Shown here piece after piece: positions 1-6,811 of a DNA stretch of 14,703 nucleotides (position 1 is the first letter of the stretch; each line of letters starts with the position of its first letter). Made by a program: the position numbers and the translations under genes. The notes under the pieces were generated by a model. It did no database searches. It was not told the DNA's origin and saw only the letters and a program-made list of their open reading frames with translations. Source of the DNA: Actinomycetota bacterium. GTDB lineage: Bacteria; Actinomycetota; Acidimicrobiia; Acidimicrobiales; JACCXE01. The stretch lies in assembly GCA_013697265.1 (NCBI GenBank), contig JACCXE010000296.1, positions 1-14,703 on the forward strand, read 5' to 3'.

Positions 1-535
1 CGAGCACCTCGTCGTAACGCTCGAGGCTGAAGATGAGGGTGACGTTCACGTTCACGCCGTTGGCGAGTAGCTCTTCGATCACCGGCACACCCGCAGCGGT
101 AGCGGGCACCTTGATCATCACGTTGGGACGACCCACGCGCAGGAACAACGCCTTGCCGGCATCGATCGAGGCGTCGGTCTCGTCGGCCAACCGGGGGTCG
201 ACCTCGACCGACACGTAGCCGTCGCTTCCCGCCGACTCTTTGTACAACTCCTTGAACAGATCGCAGGCGTTCTGGATGTCGCTGACTACGAGCGACCAGT
301 AGGCCTCGTCGACCGTCTCGCCGGCCGCGGCAAGCAACGCGATGGCGTCGTCGTACTTCAACGAGCCGCCGATCGCCTTCTCAAAGATGCTCGGATTCGA
401 GGTGACGCCGCGTACGCCGCGGGCGATCAACGCCGCGAGGCTGCCGTTTTCGAGGTCGTCGCGCGAGAGCGTGTCGAGCCACGGCGCCTGACCGCATTCG
501 GTGAACAGTCGCTCCAGGCGCGCTTGCTCAGCCAC
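1..535 (-). CDS. tal: transaldolase, C-terminal part outside the window
   Basis: Transaldolase moves a three-carbon dihydroxyacetone unit between sugar phosphates in the non-oxidative pentose phosphate pathway, in the cytoplasm. The visible 178 N-terminal residues contain the family signature GVTSNPSIF at about 43-51, the proton-relay aspartate D21 in WLDTLSRD, and the Schiff-base lysine K142 in MIKVPAT. A full-length protein of the actinobacterial type is about 360-375 residues, so roughly half is missing beyond the left edge. I chose the GTG at 533-535, which gives MAEQARLERL; it lies 2 bp after the transketolase stop, so the two genes are almost certainly co-transcribed and translationally coupled. 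The reading frame is clean throughout. The tkt-tal order is the usual actinobacterial arrangement, often followed by zwf and opcA, which cannot be seen here. Confidence 0.95.
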   Translation of the reverse strand, partial: MAEQARLERLFTECGQAPWLDTLSRDDLENGSLAALIARGVRGVTSNPSIFEKAIGGSLKYDDAIALLAAAGETVDEAYWSLVVSDIQNACDLFKELYKESAGSDGYVSVEVDPRLADETDASIDAGKALFLRVGRPNVMIKVPATAAGVPVIEELLANGVNVNVTLIFSLERYDEVL

Positions 536-537
536 GT

Positions 538-2508
538 TCAACTCCAGTCCGCGAGGAGAGCCTTGGCGCGGGCGGCGACGTTGGTGGGGGTGAAGCCGAG
601 CGTGGCCAGCACTTCGTCACCCGGGCCGGAGGCGCCGAAGCGGTCGATGCTGACCGCGTCGTCGGCCCAGCGCTCCCATCCAAAACTGGCCGCGGCCTCG
701 ACTGCGAGGATCGGGCGCTGGTCGTCGAGCACGTCGTTGCGGTACCCCTCAGGCTGGGCGGCAAACAGATCCCACGACGGCATCGACACCACCCGAGCCG
801 CGATGTTCTCCGCGGCAAGTTCATCGGCCGCGGCGAGACACAGCGATACCTCGCTGCCGGTGCCCACCAACGTGATTGCCGCATCCGCGGCGTCGCGCAA
901 CACGTACGCGCCCTTGGCCACCTCGGCGTAGGCGTCGGCGGTGCCATCGAGCACGGGCAGGTCTTGGCGGCTGAGGATCAGGAGAGTCGGGCCGTTGCTG
1001 TCCACCGCGATGCGCAACCCGTGGGCCACTTCGTTCGCGTCGGCGGGCCGAATCAGCCGCAGGCCGGGCATGGCCCGCAGCGACGCCAAGTGCTCGATCG
1101 GCTGATGGGTAGGCCCGTCGGAGCCGAGGCCCACTGAGTCGTGGCTGAAGGCGTGGATGACCTTGGCCTCCATCAAGGCGGCGAGGCGCAGCGCGGGACG
1201 GGCGTAGTCGGAGAACACGAAGAACGTGCCCGTAATCGGCATGGCGCCGCCGTGCATGGCCACGCCGTTCGCAATCGAGGCCATGGCGTGCTCGCGCACG
1301 CCGAAATGGATGAGCCGCCCGCTCGGGTTGGTCTTGTCGAGCGCGGCGAAGGCCCCTACCTTCACGCCGGTGTTGTCGGTCAGGTCGGCGCCGCCGCTTA
1401 TGAGCCCGGGGATTACCTCGGCCACCGCGTCGAGGCACTTCTTCAGCGCGTTGCGGGTGGCGATCTTGGTGCCCGCTTCGAACGTCGGCAGCTTGGCCTG
1501 CCAGCCCGCGAGGGCGCGGCCTTCGAGGCAGGCCATGAAAGCGTCGGTGTCGCCCTCGAAACGCGCGACGCGTTCTTCCCACTCGCGCCGCGCGGCTGCG
1601 CCGCGGCCTTGGGTCAGGCGGTAATGCTCGACGACGGGGATCGGCGCGTAGAACGCCTCGTCAACCGGCACACCTAGAGCCTCTTTGGTGAGCGCGATCT
1701 CTTCGGGACCCAGAGGGTTGCCGTGGGCCCCGGCCGTGTCGGCCTTGTTCGGCGCGGGGTAGCCGATGTGGCTGCGCAACACGAGCAAGCTCGGCTTGTC
1801 CTTCACGGCCATCGCAGCGCGTATCGCGGCTTCGAGCGCGTCGAGGTCATTGGCGATCTCGCCCAGCTCCTCAACGTGCCAGCCGTAGGACTCGAAGCGC
1901 TGCGCTGTGTTGTCAGTGAAGGCGAGTTCGGTTTCGCCGTCGATCGTTATGTGGTTGTCGTCGTAGACGCAGACGAGGTGGCCCAGGCCCTGGTGACCGG
2001 CGAAGGAGGCGGCCTCGTGGCTGATGCCTTCCATGAGGTCACCGTCGGAGCACACCACGAAGGTGTGGTGATCGATGACCTCTTGACCGAAGGTCGCCCG
2101 CAGCCACGACTCGGCCAACGCGAAGCCGACTCCGTTCGCGAAGCCCTGCCCGAGTGGACCGGTGGTTACCTCGACGCCTTTCGTGTGGTGCACCTCGGGA
2201 TGGCCGGGCGTCTTGCTGTTGAGCTGACGGAATTTGCGCAAGTCCTCGAGCGACAGGCCGTAGCCGCAGAGGTACAGCATCGAGTACTGCAGGATCGACG
2301 CGTGCCCGCACGACAACACAAAACGGTCGCGGTCGGGCCAGTCGGGCGCAGTCGGGTCGTGGGCCATGATCCGCGTGTAAAGCACGTGCGCCAACGGTGC
2401 GAGCGCCATCGCGGTGCCTGGGTGACCGTTGCCCGCAGCCTCGGGCCCGTCCATCGCGAAACCGCGAATGACCTTCACGCCAAGTTCCTCTATGTCCGAC
2501 GTCGGCAT
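538..2508 (-). CDS. tkt: transketolase
   Basis: This thiamine-diphosphate enzyme transfers two-carbon ketol units between ketose and aldose phosphates and partners with the transaldolase just downstream. The 656-residue product has the normal length. Visible landmarks are GNGHPG at 26-31, CGHAS around H69, the ThDP/metal motif beginning SDGDLMEG at 154-161 and closing with N185 in DDNHI, a conserved histidine H261 in AGAHG, the cofactor-activating glutamate E406 in VREHAM, and H468 in SDGPTHQP. The domain order is the N-terminal ThDP (PP) domain, the central pyrimidine-binding domain from about residue 345, and the C-terminal transketolase domain from about 490. The ATG at 2506-2508 has no strong Shine-Dalgarno sequence. 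It lies 11 bp after the stop of the small upstream gene, which suggests a shared transcript starting near 2907. Confidence 0.97.
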   Translation of the reverse strand: MPTSDIEELGVKVIRGFAMDGPEAAGNGHPGTAMALAPLAHVLYTRIMAHDPTAPDWPDRDRFVLSCGHASILQYSMLYLCGYGLSLEDLRKFRQLNSKTPGHPEVHHTKGVEVTTGPLGQGFANGVGFALAESWLRATFGQEVIDHHTFVVCSDGDLMEGISHEAASFAGHQGLGHLVCVYDDNHITIDGETELAFTDNTAQRFESYGWHVEELGEIANDLDALEAAIRAAMAVKDKPSLLVLRSHIGYPAPNKADTAGAHGNPLGPEEIALTKEALGVPVDEAFYAPIPVVEHYRLTQGRGAAARREWEERVARFEGDTDAFMACLEGRALAGWQAKLPTFEAGTKIATRNALKKCLDAVAEVIPGLISGGADLTDNTGVKVGAFAALDKTNPSGRLIHFGVREHAMASIANGVAMHGGAMPITGTFFVFSDYARPALRLAALMEAKVIHAFSHDSVGLGSDGPTHQPIEHLASLRAMPGLRLIRPADANEVAHGLRIAVDSNGPTLLILSRQDLPVLDGTADAYAEVAKGAYVLRDAADAAITLVGTGSEVSLCLAAADELAAENIAARVVSMPSWDLFAAQPEGYRNDVLDDQRPILAVEAAASFGWERWADDAVSIDRFGASGPGDEVLATLGFTPTNVAARAKALLADWS

Positions 2509-2519
2509 GGGCGTCGACT

Positions 2520-2906
2520 TTAGGTGGACGGGAGCAGCGTCAAGGGCACGACGGTCTCGGGCCCTTCATCGAGGCGGCAGTGGGCGCGAATGGTGCCGTA
2601 GGACTCCCATCGCAGCTCGGCTCGCACGAGGCGATAGCCGAACTTGCCTGGCTCCACCTGGAAGGGCTGCGCGCTGCGGGCGACTTCGGTGCCGGCTTCG
2701 TCGAAGAAGGTGACCACCAGTGCCGCATTGCCCGGCTCGTCGTTGCCGCAACTTACGAGGATCACGAGGTGCGGCGTGAGCGACACGGGCAGCGGGTCGG
2801 CGGACGCGAACGAGAACTGCACGCCGCCGAGATCAATCCGGGTAGACGGGCCTTCGGCCTGCCGAAAGTCGATGGTGTCGATGAAGAGCGCGGCCAAGAT
2901 CTGCAT
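2520..2906 (-). CDS. hypothetical protein, beta-rich, upstream of tkt
   Basis: A 128-residue protein with no family I can name with confidence. It begins MQILAALFIDTIDF, lacks a signal peptide or membrane segment, and alternates short hydrophobic strands with polar turns (for example SLTPHLVILVSC and ALVVTFFDEAGTEVARS), which suggests a small all-beta fold. The pattern faintly resembles short DUF6941-like proteins; this is a guess. I prefer the ATG at 2904-2906 over an in-frame TTG at 2922-2924. A TACCTT -10 box sits 8 nt before the ATG and would lie inside the longer reading frame, and neither start has a good ribosome site. The gene stands 11 bp before tkt, so it is probably the first gene of the tkt-tal transcript, and it is divergent from the TetR gene. 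Confidence 0.72.
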   Translation of the reverse strand: MQILAALFIDTIDFRQAEGPSTRIDLGGVQFSFASADPLPVSLTPHLVILVSCGNDEPGNAALVVTFFDEAGTEVARSAQPFQVEPGKFGYRLVRAELRWESYGTIRAHCRLDEGPETVVPLTLLPST

Positions 2907-2914
2907 GGCCGTCG

Positions 2915-2920
2915 AAGGTA
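2915..2920 (-). promoter_or_regulatory. candidate -10 box of a leaderless promoter for the gene ending at 2520
   Basis: Reading the minus strand, TACCTT fits the actinobacterial -10 consensus TANNNT and is followed by 8 nt and then the ATG at 2906. That spacing puts the transcription start on or next to the start codon. No good -35 element is visible, which is common for this promoter class. It faces away from the matching element of the TetR gene 27 bp away. Confidence 0.45.
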
Positions 2921-2946
2921 GCAACCATCTGCACGTACCCTGCCTG

Positions 2947-2952
2947 TAGTCT
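2947..2952 (+). promoter_or_regulatory. candidate -10 box of a leaderless promoter for the TetR gene
   Basis: TAGTCT fits TANNNT and is followed by exactly 7 nt and then the ATG at 2960, so transcription should begin at the start codon. No Shine-Dalgarno sequence is present before that ATG, in agreement with a leaderless message. If the regulator is autoregulated, its operator should lie in the 53 bp between the divergent starts (2907-2959); I see no long palindrome there. Confidence 0.5.
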
Positions 2953-2959
2953 GAGTCAA

Positions 2960-3571
2960 ATGGCGGCGACTACTTCCGCTCCCACGACGCGAGAGCACAT
3001 CCTCGGGGAAGCCCGCCGCATGTTCGCCGAGCACGGCTTCGACGGAACGTCGCTGAACGACATCGCCGAAGCGGTCGGCATCCGCCGTCCCAGCCTGCTG
3101 CATCACTTCGCCTCGAAAGAGGCCCTCTACCGCGAGGTGTTCGAGGTCTCGCTGAGTGACTGGTTCACCCGCGTCGCGGTGGCCGTTGAGGCCCCACGTG
3201 ACGGTTTCGAGCAGATGGACCGCGTGCTGTCGGCCGGCTTCGAGTTCTTCATGGAAAACCCTGAGTTCGTGCGGTTATTCCGCCGGGAGGCGCTCGAAGA
3301 CAGCAGCGAGTTGGCCAGCGAGTTCGCCGCCGTGCTCAAGCCCCAAATGCAGCTTGCGTGCGGTTTCCTCGAAAAGGAAATGACGGCTGGCAGGTTTCGT
3401 CGTCACGACCCCGAGCAGCTGATCCTGACGGGCTACGGGATGATCCTGACCTACTTCAGCGATCTGCCCTTCCTCGAGGCCCTCACGGGTGACGACCCGA
3501 TGACCACAGCGGCGGTCTCAGCCCGCCTGGCCCACGTCCGCGGTTTCTTCCGGGCCGCCCTCGAACCATAA
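2960..3571 (+). CDS. TetR-family transcriptional regulator
   Basis: A one-component repressor: an N-terminal DNA-binding helix-turn-helix and a C-terminal ligand and dimerisation domain. The 203 residues match the family's length. The TetR_N domain covers about 10-57, with the typical run RRMFAEHGFDGTSLNDIA, then a recognition helix near IRRPSLLHHF at 41-50 and SKEALYREV. The C-terminal half is helical and not recognisable to a subfamily by eye. The gene opens a run of four head-to-tail plus-strand genes and ends directly at the ATG of a hotdog thioesterase (TAA followed immediately by ATG). This hints that it responds to an acyl-CoA or fatty-acid-related ligand, which is an inference. It may also act on the divergent transcript that runs into tkt. 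Confidence 0.92.
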   Translation: MAATTSAPTTREHILGEARRMFAEHGFDGTSLNDIAEAVGIRRPSLLHHFASKEALYREVFEVSLSDWFTRVAVAVEAPRDGFEQMDRVLSAGFEFFMENPEFVRLFRREALEDSSELASEFAAVLKPQMQLACGFLEKEMTAGRFRRHDPEQLILTGYGMILTYFSDLPFLEALTGDDPMTTAAVSARLAHVRGFFRAALEP

Positions 3572-3979
3572 ATGCCGCAAACCCCGGGCGTGCAGGTGCC
3601 GCCGAACTGTGATCTGACCCTGGGCATGGTGTGCATCAAGAAGGACGAGCCCGGGGTGACGGTCTGGACGATGACGGCCGAGGAACGCTTCTGCAACCCC
3701 GTCGGCATGCTGCAGGGCGGCTTTCTCGGCGCCTTTGTCGACTCGGCGATGGGAGCGTCGAGCATCACCGCAGCGAAGGACCGCAAGATCTTCAGCGCCA
3801 ACGCCGAGATGAAAATCAGTTTTCTGCGTCCCGTTCCGATGAACAGCTTCCTCACCTGCACGGCGACCACGATCAGCATCGGGTCCCGGGTCGCCTTCGT
3901 CGAGGCCGACGTCGCAGATCAAGACGCTCGGCTCGTGGCGCGTGCCACGTCCACCTACATGCTGCGCGATCGGACGTGA
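3572..3979 (+). CDS. PaaI-type hotdog-fold acyl-CoA thioesterase
   Basis: Predicted to hydrolyse an acyl-CoA thioester in the cytoplasm; the substrate is unknown. The 135 residues make one hotdog domain. The active-site region reads FCNPVGMLQGGFLGAFVDSAMG at about 40-61: N42, Q48-G49-G50 and D57 mark the central helix. The second half, with KISFLRPVPMNSFLTCTAT and VEADVADQDARLVARATSTY, is the usual beta-sheet and closing strand. Glutamine stands where many PaaI relatives have histidine (HGG); as I recall, QGG variants occur in actinobacterial members, so this is probably not a defect. The ATG abuts the TetR stop without a spacer, and the TGA overlaps the next gene's GTG start by four bases (GTGA), so translation of all three is likely coupled. 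Confidence 0.88.
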   Translation: MPQTPGVQVPPNCDLTLGMVCIKKDEPGVTVWTMTAEERFCNPVGMLQGGFLGAFVDSAMGASSITAAKDRKIFSANAEMKISFLRPVPMNSFLTCTATTISIGSRVAFVEADVADQDARLVARATSTYMLRDRT

Positions 3980-5364
3980 CGAGCCGGCGTAGACGGCTCA
4001 CCGTCAGTCTCTCCACTCTCGTAGCGCTCGTCTCCGCCGCTGCGGCCGCTGCGTTGGCCTTCTGGCCGACCGACACGCACGAGGCGCCGGTGCAGGCACC
4101 CCTCGCCGCTGTGTTGTCGCCGCGTCGAGCACCCGCGGTCCTTCGCTCGCTCGTCGCAACCACGCGCCTCACGGGCCGCATCGATCGGTTTACGACCTCG
4201 ATCAGCCCCACGTCATGCGTGGCCGTGGCGGCGGGCGCGGCGGAGGTCTACGCCCACAATCCCGACCAGTCGCTGATCCCTGCGTCCTCGTTGAAGCTGG
4301 CGACCGCTGCGGCGTTCTTGGCCAAAGTCGGTGGAACCGGCACGTTCACCACCGTGGTTCGGGGGGCCAAACCCGACGGCAGCGGCACGGTGACGGGAGA
4401 CCTAGCCCTGATCGGCGGTGGCGACCCGTTGCTGTCCACCGGTGGCTATGTCGCGACGCGCAAACACCCACCGAATCCCGCGACCGACATCGCCGCACTG
4501 GCAGCCAAGCTCGTGAGCACAGGCGTGCGGCGCGTCACCGGCAGGATCACGATTAGCGACGACCGGTTCGACAACGAGCGCCGCGTCCCGACGTGGAAAG
4601 CCGCTTACACAACCGCGGGCGACGTAGGACCCCTCGGCGCGCTGGCTGTAGACGACGGGTTTATGTCGTATGCGCCGCGGCTCGTCGCGGCCGACGATCC
4701 CGGCATTGCGGCCGGAGAGGCGTTGCGTCGGGCGCTGAACGCGAAGGGCGTCGTGGTGGACGGGCCGACCGTTCGCTCGGCGAGCCCCAGCGGCGCGCAA
4801 CTCGCCGCGATCGCGTCGGCACCGTACGCGGAAGTGGTGGGCGAGATGCTGCGAGAAAGCGACAACAACACCGCCGAGTTGCTGCTCAAGGAACTTGCCC
4901 ACGCCTCCGGCAGCGAACCGGCGACGCGTACCGACGGCACCGCGGCGCGGGCTACCGCGCTTCGATCGATCGGGGTTGAGGCTGATGCCGTGAAAGCCAT
5001 CGACGGGTCAGGCCTCGACCGCAGCGACCGGGCCTCGTGCGCCGCACTCTTAACCACACTTACCACCAAGCCGGGCGGCTACGACCTCGAAGACATGCTC
5101 GCCACGGCGGGGAAGACAGGAACACTTCTCGATCGATTCACCCGGTCGCCTCTGGCCGGGCGAATGCGCGCCAAGACTGGGTCGCTCGAAGACGTCACCG
5201 CGCTCGTCGGGGTCACCGACCCGACCAGCGCCGACCCGTTGCGCTTCGCGTTCATCTCGAACGGTCAATTCACCGACGCGGGCGGGCAGGCCATCCAGGA
5301 TCAGTTGGTCAGTGCGCTCGCGACGTATCCAGAAGCGCCCGACGCGGCAACCTTGGCGCCATGA
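3976..5364 (+). CDS. dacB: D-alanyl-D-alanine carboxypeptidase/endopeptidase, PBP4 (peptidase S13) family
   Basis: An exported penicillin-binding protein that trims or cleaves peptidoglycan peptide cross-links. The 462-residue product starts with four arginines and a hydrophobic stretch at about 8-29, a signal peptide or membrane anchor. The three penicillin-binding motifs are present: SSLK at 104-107 (nucleophile S104), SDN at 295-297, and KTG at 400-402 within RAKTGSL. The long insert between the first two motifs is typical of S13. A second KTG lies at 380-382, where relatives usually have a VDG-like sequence. The frame is open far upstream through the thioesterase gene, but the GTG at 3976 is chosen because it gives a proper signal peptide and a GTGA overlap with the preceding stop. 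In mycobacteria a homologue also lies near tilS/hpt, which are absent here. Confidence 0.93.
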   Translation: MTSRRRRLTVSLSTLVALVSAAAAAALAFWPTDTHEAPVQAPLAAVLSPRRAPAVLRSLVATTRLTGRIDRFTTSISPTSCVAVAAGAAEVYAHNPDQSLIPASSLKLATAAAFLAKVGGTGTFTTVVRGAKPDGSGTVTGDLALIGGGDPLLSTGGYVATRKHPPNPATDIAALAAKLVSTGVRRVTGRITISDDRFDNERRVPTWKAAYTTAGDVGPLGALAVDDGFMSYAPRLVAADDPGIAAGEALRRALNAKGVVVDGPTVRSASPSGAQLAAIASAPYAEVVGEMLRESDNNTAELLLKELAHASGSEPATRTDGTAARATALRSIGVEADAVKAIDGSGLDRSDRASCAALLTTLTTKPGGYDLEDMLATAGKTGTLLDRFTRSPLAGRMRAKTGSLEDVTALVGVTDPTSADPLRFAFISNGQFTDAGGQAIQDQLVSALATYPEAPDAATLAP

Positions 5365-5990
5365 ACGCGGAGATTCCTCTGCCCATGTTCCCGCTCGGTG
5401 CAGTGGCGTTGCCGGGCGCCGCGTTCCCGCTGCACGTCTTCGAAGACCGCTACCGCCGGATGGTGCGCGACGTGCAGGCGACCGACGGACGCTTCGGGAT
5501 CGTGCTGATCGAACGGGGTAGCGAGGTCGGCGGCGGTGATGTGCGCAGCGCGGTCGGCACCCGGATGCGGATATCGGAAGCCCAAGAGTTCGCCGATGGC
5601 CGCTGGGCGATCTTGGCGGTCGGCGAGGACCGCATTCGGGTGAACACCTGGTTGCCCGACGACCCCTACCCGGTGGCCTTGGTCGAACCGCTCGTCGAAG
5701 AAACCGTTCCGAGCGCCGAAGCGGTCGCGGTAGCCGAGTCGTCGGTGCGCCAAGCCCACCAGCTCGCGGCCCAACTCGGCTACGACGTGCCGTCGCTCGA
5801 CGACTTCCTCGTGGAGGACGCCGAGACTCGCCTGTGGCAACTCGCGATCGTCACGCCATGCCCCGACGCCGACAAACAAACGTTTCTTCTCGCCGACGGC
5901 GCCGAACGACGCGCCGATGCCATCGCCGGGGCCGCGCTGGATGCCGCCGAGCTTTTCCGTCTCCAGTTGCGGGGCCGAGAAACGCCGTAG
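5361..5990 (+). CDS. stand-alone LON substrate-binding (Lon N-terminal-like) domain protein
   Basis: A 209-residue protein built of the domain that Lon proteases use at their N-terminus to recognise substrates, without the ATPase or protease parts. The family motif is clear at about 10-31: FPLGAVALPGAAFPLHVFEDRY. It is followed by segments matching the Lon N-domain (FGIVLIERG, VGTRMRI, GRWAILAVGEDRIRV) and a helical C-terminal half. Such short proteins are widespread in actinobacteria and their function is not established; a role in protein quality control is speculation. The chosen ATG overlaps the dacB stop as ATGA, so it is co-translated with dacB. The stop lies 25 bp before the next gene, and a new promoter fits in that gap. 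Confidence 0.9.
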   Translation: MNAEIPLPMFPLGAVALPGAAFPLHVFEDRYRRMVRDVQATDGRFGIVLIERGSEVGGGDVRSAVGTRMRISEAQEFADGRWAILAVGEDRIRVNTWLPDDPYPVALVEPLVEETVPSAEAVAVAESSVRQAHQLAAQLGYDVPSLDDFLVEDAETRLWQLAIVTPCPDADKQTFLLADGAERRADAIAGAALDAAELFRLQLRGRETP

Positions 5991-6003
5991 CGGCGGAACG
6001 TCC

Positions 6004-6009
6004 TAGATT
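6004..6009 (+). promoter_or_regulatory. candidate -10 box of a leaderless promoter for the gene at 6016
   Basis: TAGATT matches TANNNT and is followed by 6 nt and then the GTG at 6016. No ribosome-binding site precedes that GTG. The element lies in the only gap (5991-6015) between the dacB-LON run and the next three genes, so the latter probably form their own transcription unit. Confidence 0.5.
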
Positions 6010-6015
6010 GCGCAC

Positions 6016-6354
6016 GTGGCACGCCTGAAACCAGCCGAGATATCAGAAGAACTCAGTGACGTCTGGCGACTCGTCGTCGGCTACGCCAAGCAAGAGACCA
6101 CCGCTCCCTTGCGCGGCATCGCCGCCTTCGCTCGCTTTGGCATTGTCGGTATGGCGTGCTTCGCCATCGGAGCGGGGTTCGCGGCGCTCGCGATCGTTCG
6201 GGCGCTGCAGACCGAAACGACCCTGGGCGACGGCAACTGGTCGTTCGTGCCGTACCTGGCCAGCATCGTCGGGTGCGCCGCCGTGCTCGGCCTCGCCATA
6301 CGTTCGGTTGCCAAGACACCCTGGAAGGCCAACGGCCAAGGAGATGAGAAATGA
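6016..6354 (+). CDS. small membrane protein, Holin-X-like (phage holin family 3_6 type)
   Basis: A 112-residue protein with two predicted membrane segments, about 41-62 (FGIVGMACFAIGAGFAALAI and on) and 78-97. An amphipathic N-terminal region comes before them (MARLKPAEISEELSDVWRLV, then KQETTAPLRG) and a basic tail after. The layout and the KQET-PLRG element resemble short actinobacterial proteins annotated as phage holin family/Holin-X. That name reflects topology only and does not imply phage origin: base composition matches the neighbours and no phage genes are near. The GTG start is supported by the leaderless -10 box. The stop overlaps the next gene's ATG (ATGA). Function unknown; a membrane-organising or stress role is only a guess. 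Confidence 0.75.
   Translation: MARLKPAEISEELSDVWRLVVGYAKQETTAPLRGIAAFARFGIVGMACFAIGAGFAALAIVRALQTETTLGDGNWSFVPYLASIVGCAAVLGLAIRSVAKTPWKANGQGDEK
6339..6343 (+). promoter_or_regulatory. Shine-Dalgarno sequence for the gene at 6351
   Basis: AGGAG lies 7 nt before the ATG at 6351, inside the end of the preceding gene. It is one of few clear ribosome-binding sites in the window and fixes the start of the small membrane protein. Confidence 0.75.
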
Positions 6355-6569
6355 CCACCGCTGAAGCGCCCCACATCACCCGCGACGACATCGAGACCAA
6401 GCTGCGCCAGCTGAAGGGCGACGCCGAAGACCTTGCCGGTGGCGTCCAAAAGAGCAACGGCATCGTCATCGCAGCGGTAGGCGCCGTCGTGCTCCTCGCG
6501 CTGGCGTACTTCCTCGGCCGGCGCAAAGGCAAGAAGCGCTCCGCGTTCGTCGAGATCCGCCGCCTCTAA
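6351..6569 (+). CDS. hypothetical single-span membrane protein
   Basis: A 72-residue protein with a charged, helical N-terminal part (TRDDIETKLRQLKGDAEDLAG), one hydrophobic segment at about 37-55 and a strongly basic tail (GRRKGKKRS). By the positive-inside rule the basic C-terminus probably stays in the cytoplasm, with the N-terminus outside, although the N-terminal part looks like a short coiled coil. I do not recognise a family. A clear AGGAG ribosome site precedes it, it overlaps the upstream stop as ATGA, and its TAA shares one base with the next ATG (TAATG). Tight coupling to both neighbours suggests that the three proteins act together at the membrane. Confidence 0.75.
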   Translation: MTTAEAPHITRDDIETKLRQLKGDAEDLAGGVQKSNGIVIAAVGAVVLLALAYFLGRRKGKKRSAFVEIRRL

Positions 6570-6781
6570 TGATCCAGGGCGCCATGAACTGGGCGTTTCG
6601 CATCGGATTGCGCAGAGGCGTGGCTGGCGGGAGCGGTCCGTGGCTCGTGATCGCCGTCGCCACCGGGCTGATGAAGCTCTCGCGGCGCCCGAGCAAAGGC
6701 GAATCGGTCAGCCTCAATTTGCGTCCGGGCGAGCGGTACTTAATCGTCTGCGCTGAAGAACCCACCCGCGCCCCGCGATAG
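6569..6781 (+). CDS. hypothetical small protein, third gene of membrane cluster
   Basis: A 70-residue protein. It has a basic amphipathic N-terminus (MNWAFRIGLRRGVAGG), a short hydrophobic stretch at about 24-36 (PWLVIAVATGLMK) that may dip into or cross the membrane, and a soluble C-terminal part containing SLNLRPGERYLIVC. The RPGE(R/K)YLI phrase resembles short actinobacterial membrane-associated proteins of unknown role, but I cannot name a family. The start is set by the TAATG junction with the previous gene. After it come 30 bp without a visible promoter or terminator before trmI, so read-through into trmI is possible. Confidence 0.7.
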   Translation: MIQGAMNWAFRIGLRRGVAGGSGPWLVIAVATGLMKLSRRPSKGESVSLNLRPGERYLIVCAEEPTRAPR

Positions 6782-6811
6782 GCGCGGCTGCTTCACACTT
6801 CCCCCACTTCC

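Noticed and set aside
1723..2523. A 266-codon plus-strand open frame opposite tkt
   Set aside because: It is a shadow of the transketolase gene. The translation shows no family features and no ribosome site or promoter supports it.
3631..3975. Upstream in-frame extension of the PBP4 gene through the thioesterase gene
   Set aside because: The extension is arginine-rich shadow sequence of the thioesterase frame. The GTG at 3976 gives a clear signal peptide and a GTGA junction.
5037..5360. Upstream in-frame extension of the LON-domain gene into dacB
   Set aside because: The added residues are out-of-frame dacB sequence; the ATG at 5361 begins directly before the conserved FPL motif and forms an ATGA overlap.
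6016..6354. Evidence of a prophage from the Holin-X-like protein
   Set aside because: No other phage-like gene, integrase, attachment site or compositional shift is present; the resemblance is one of membrane topology.
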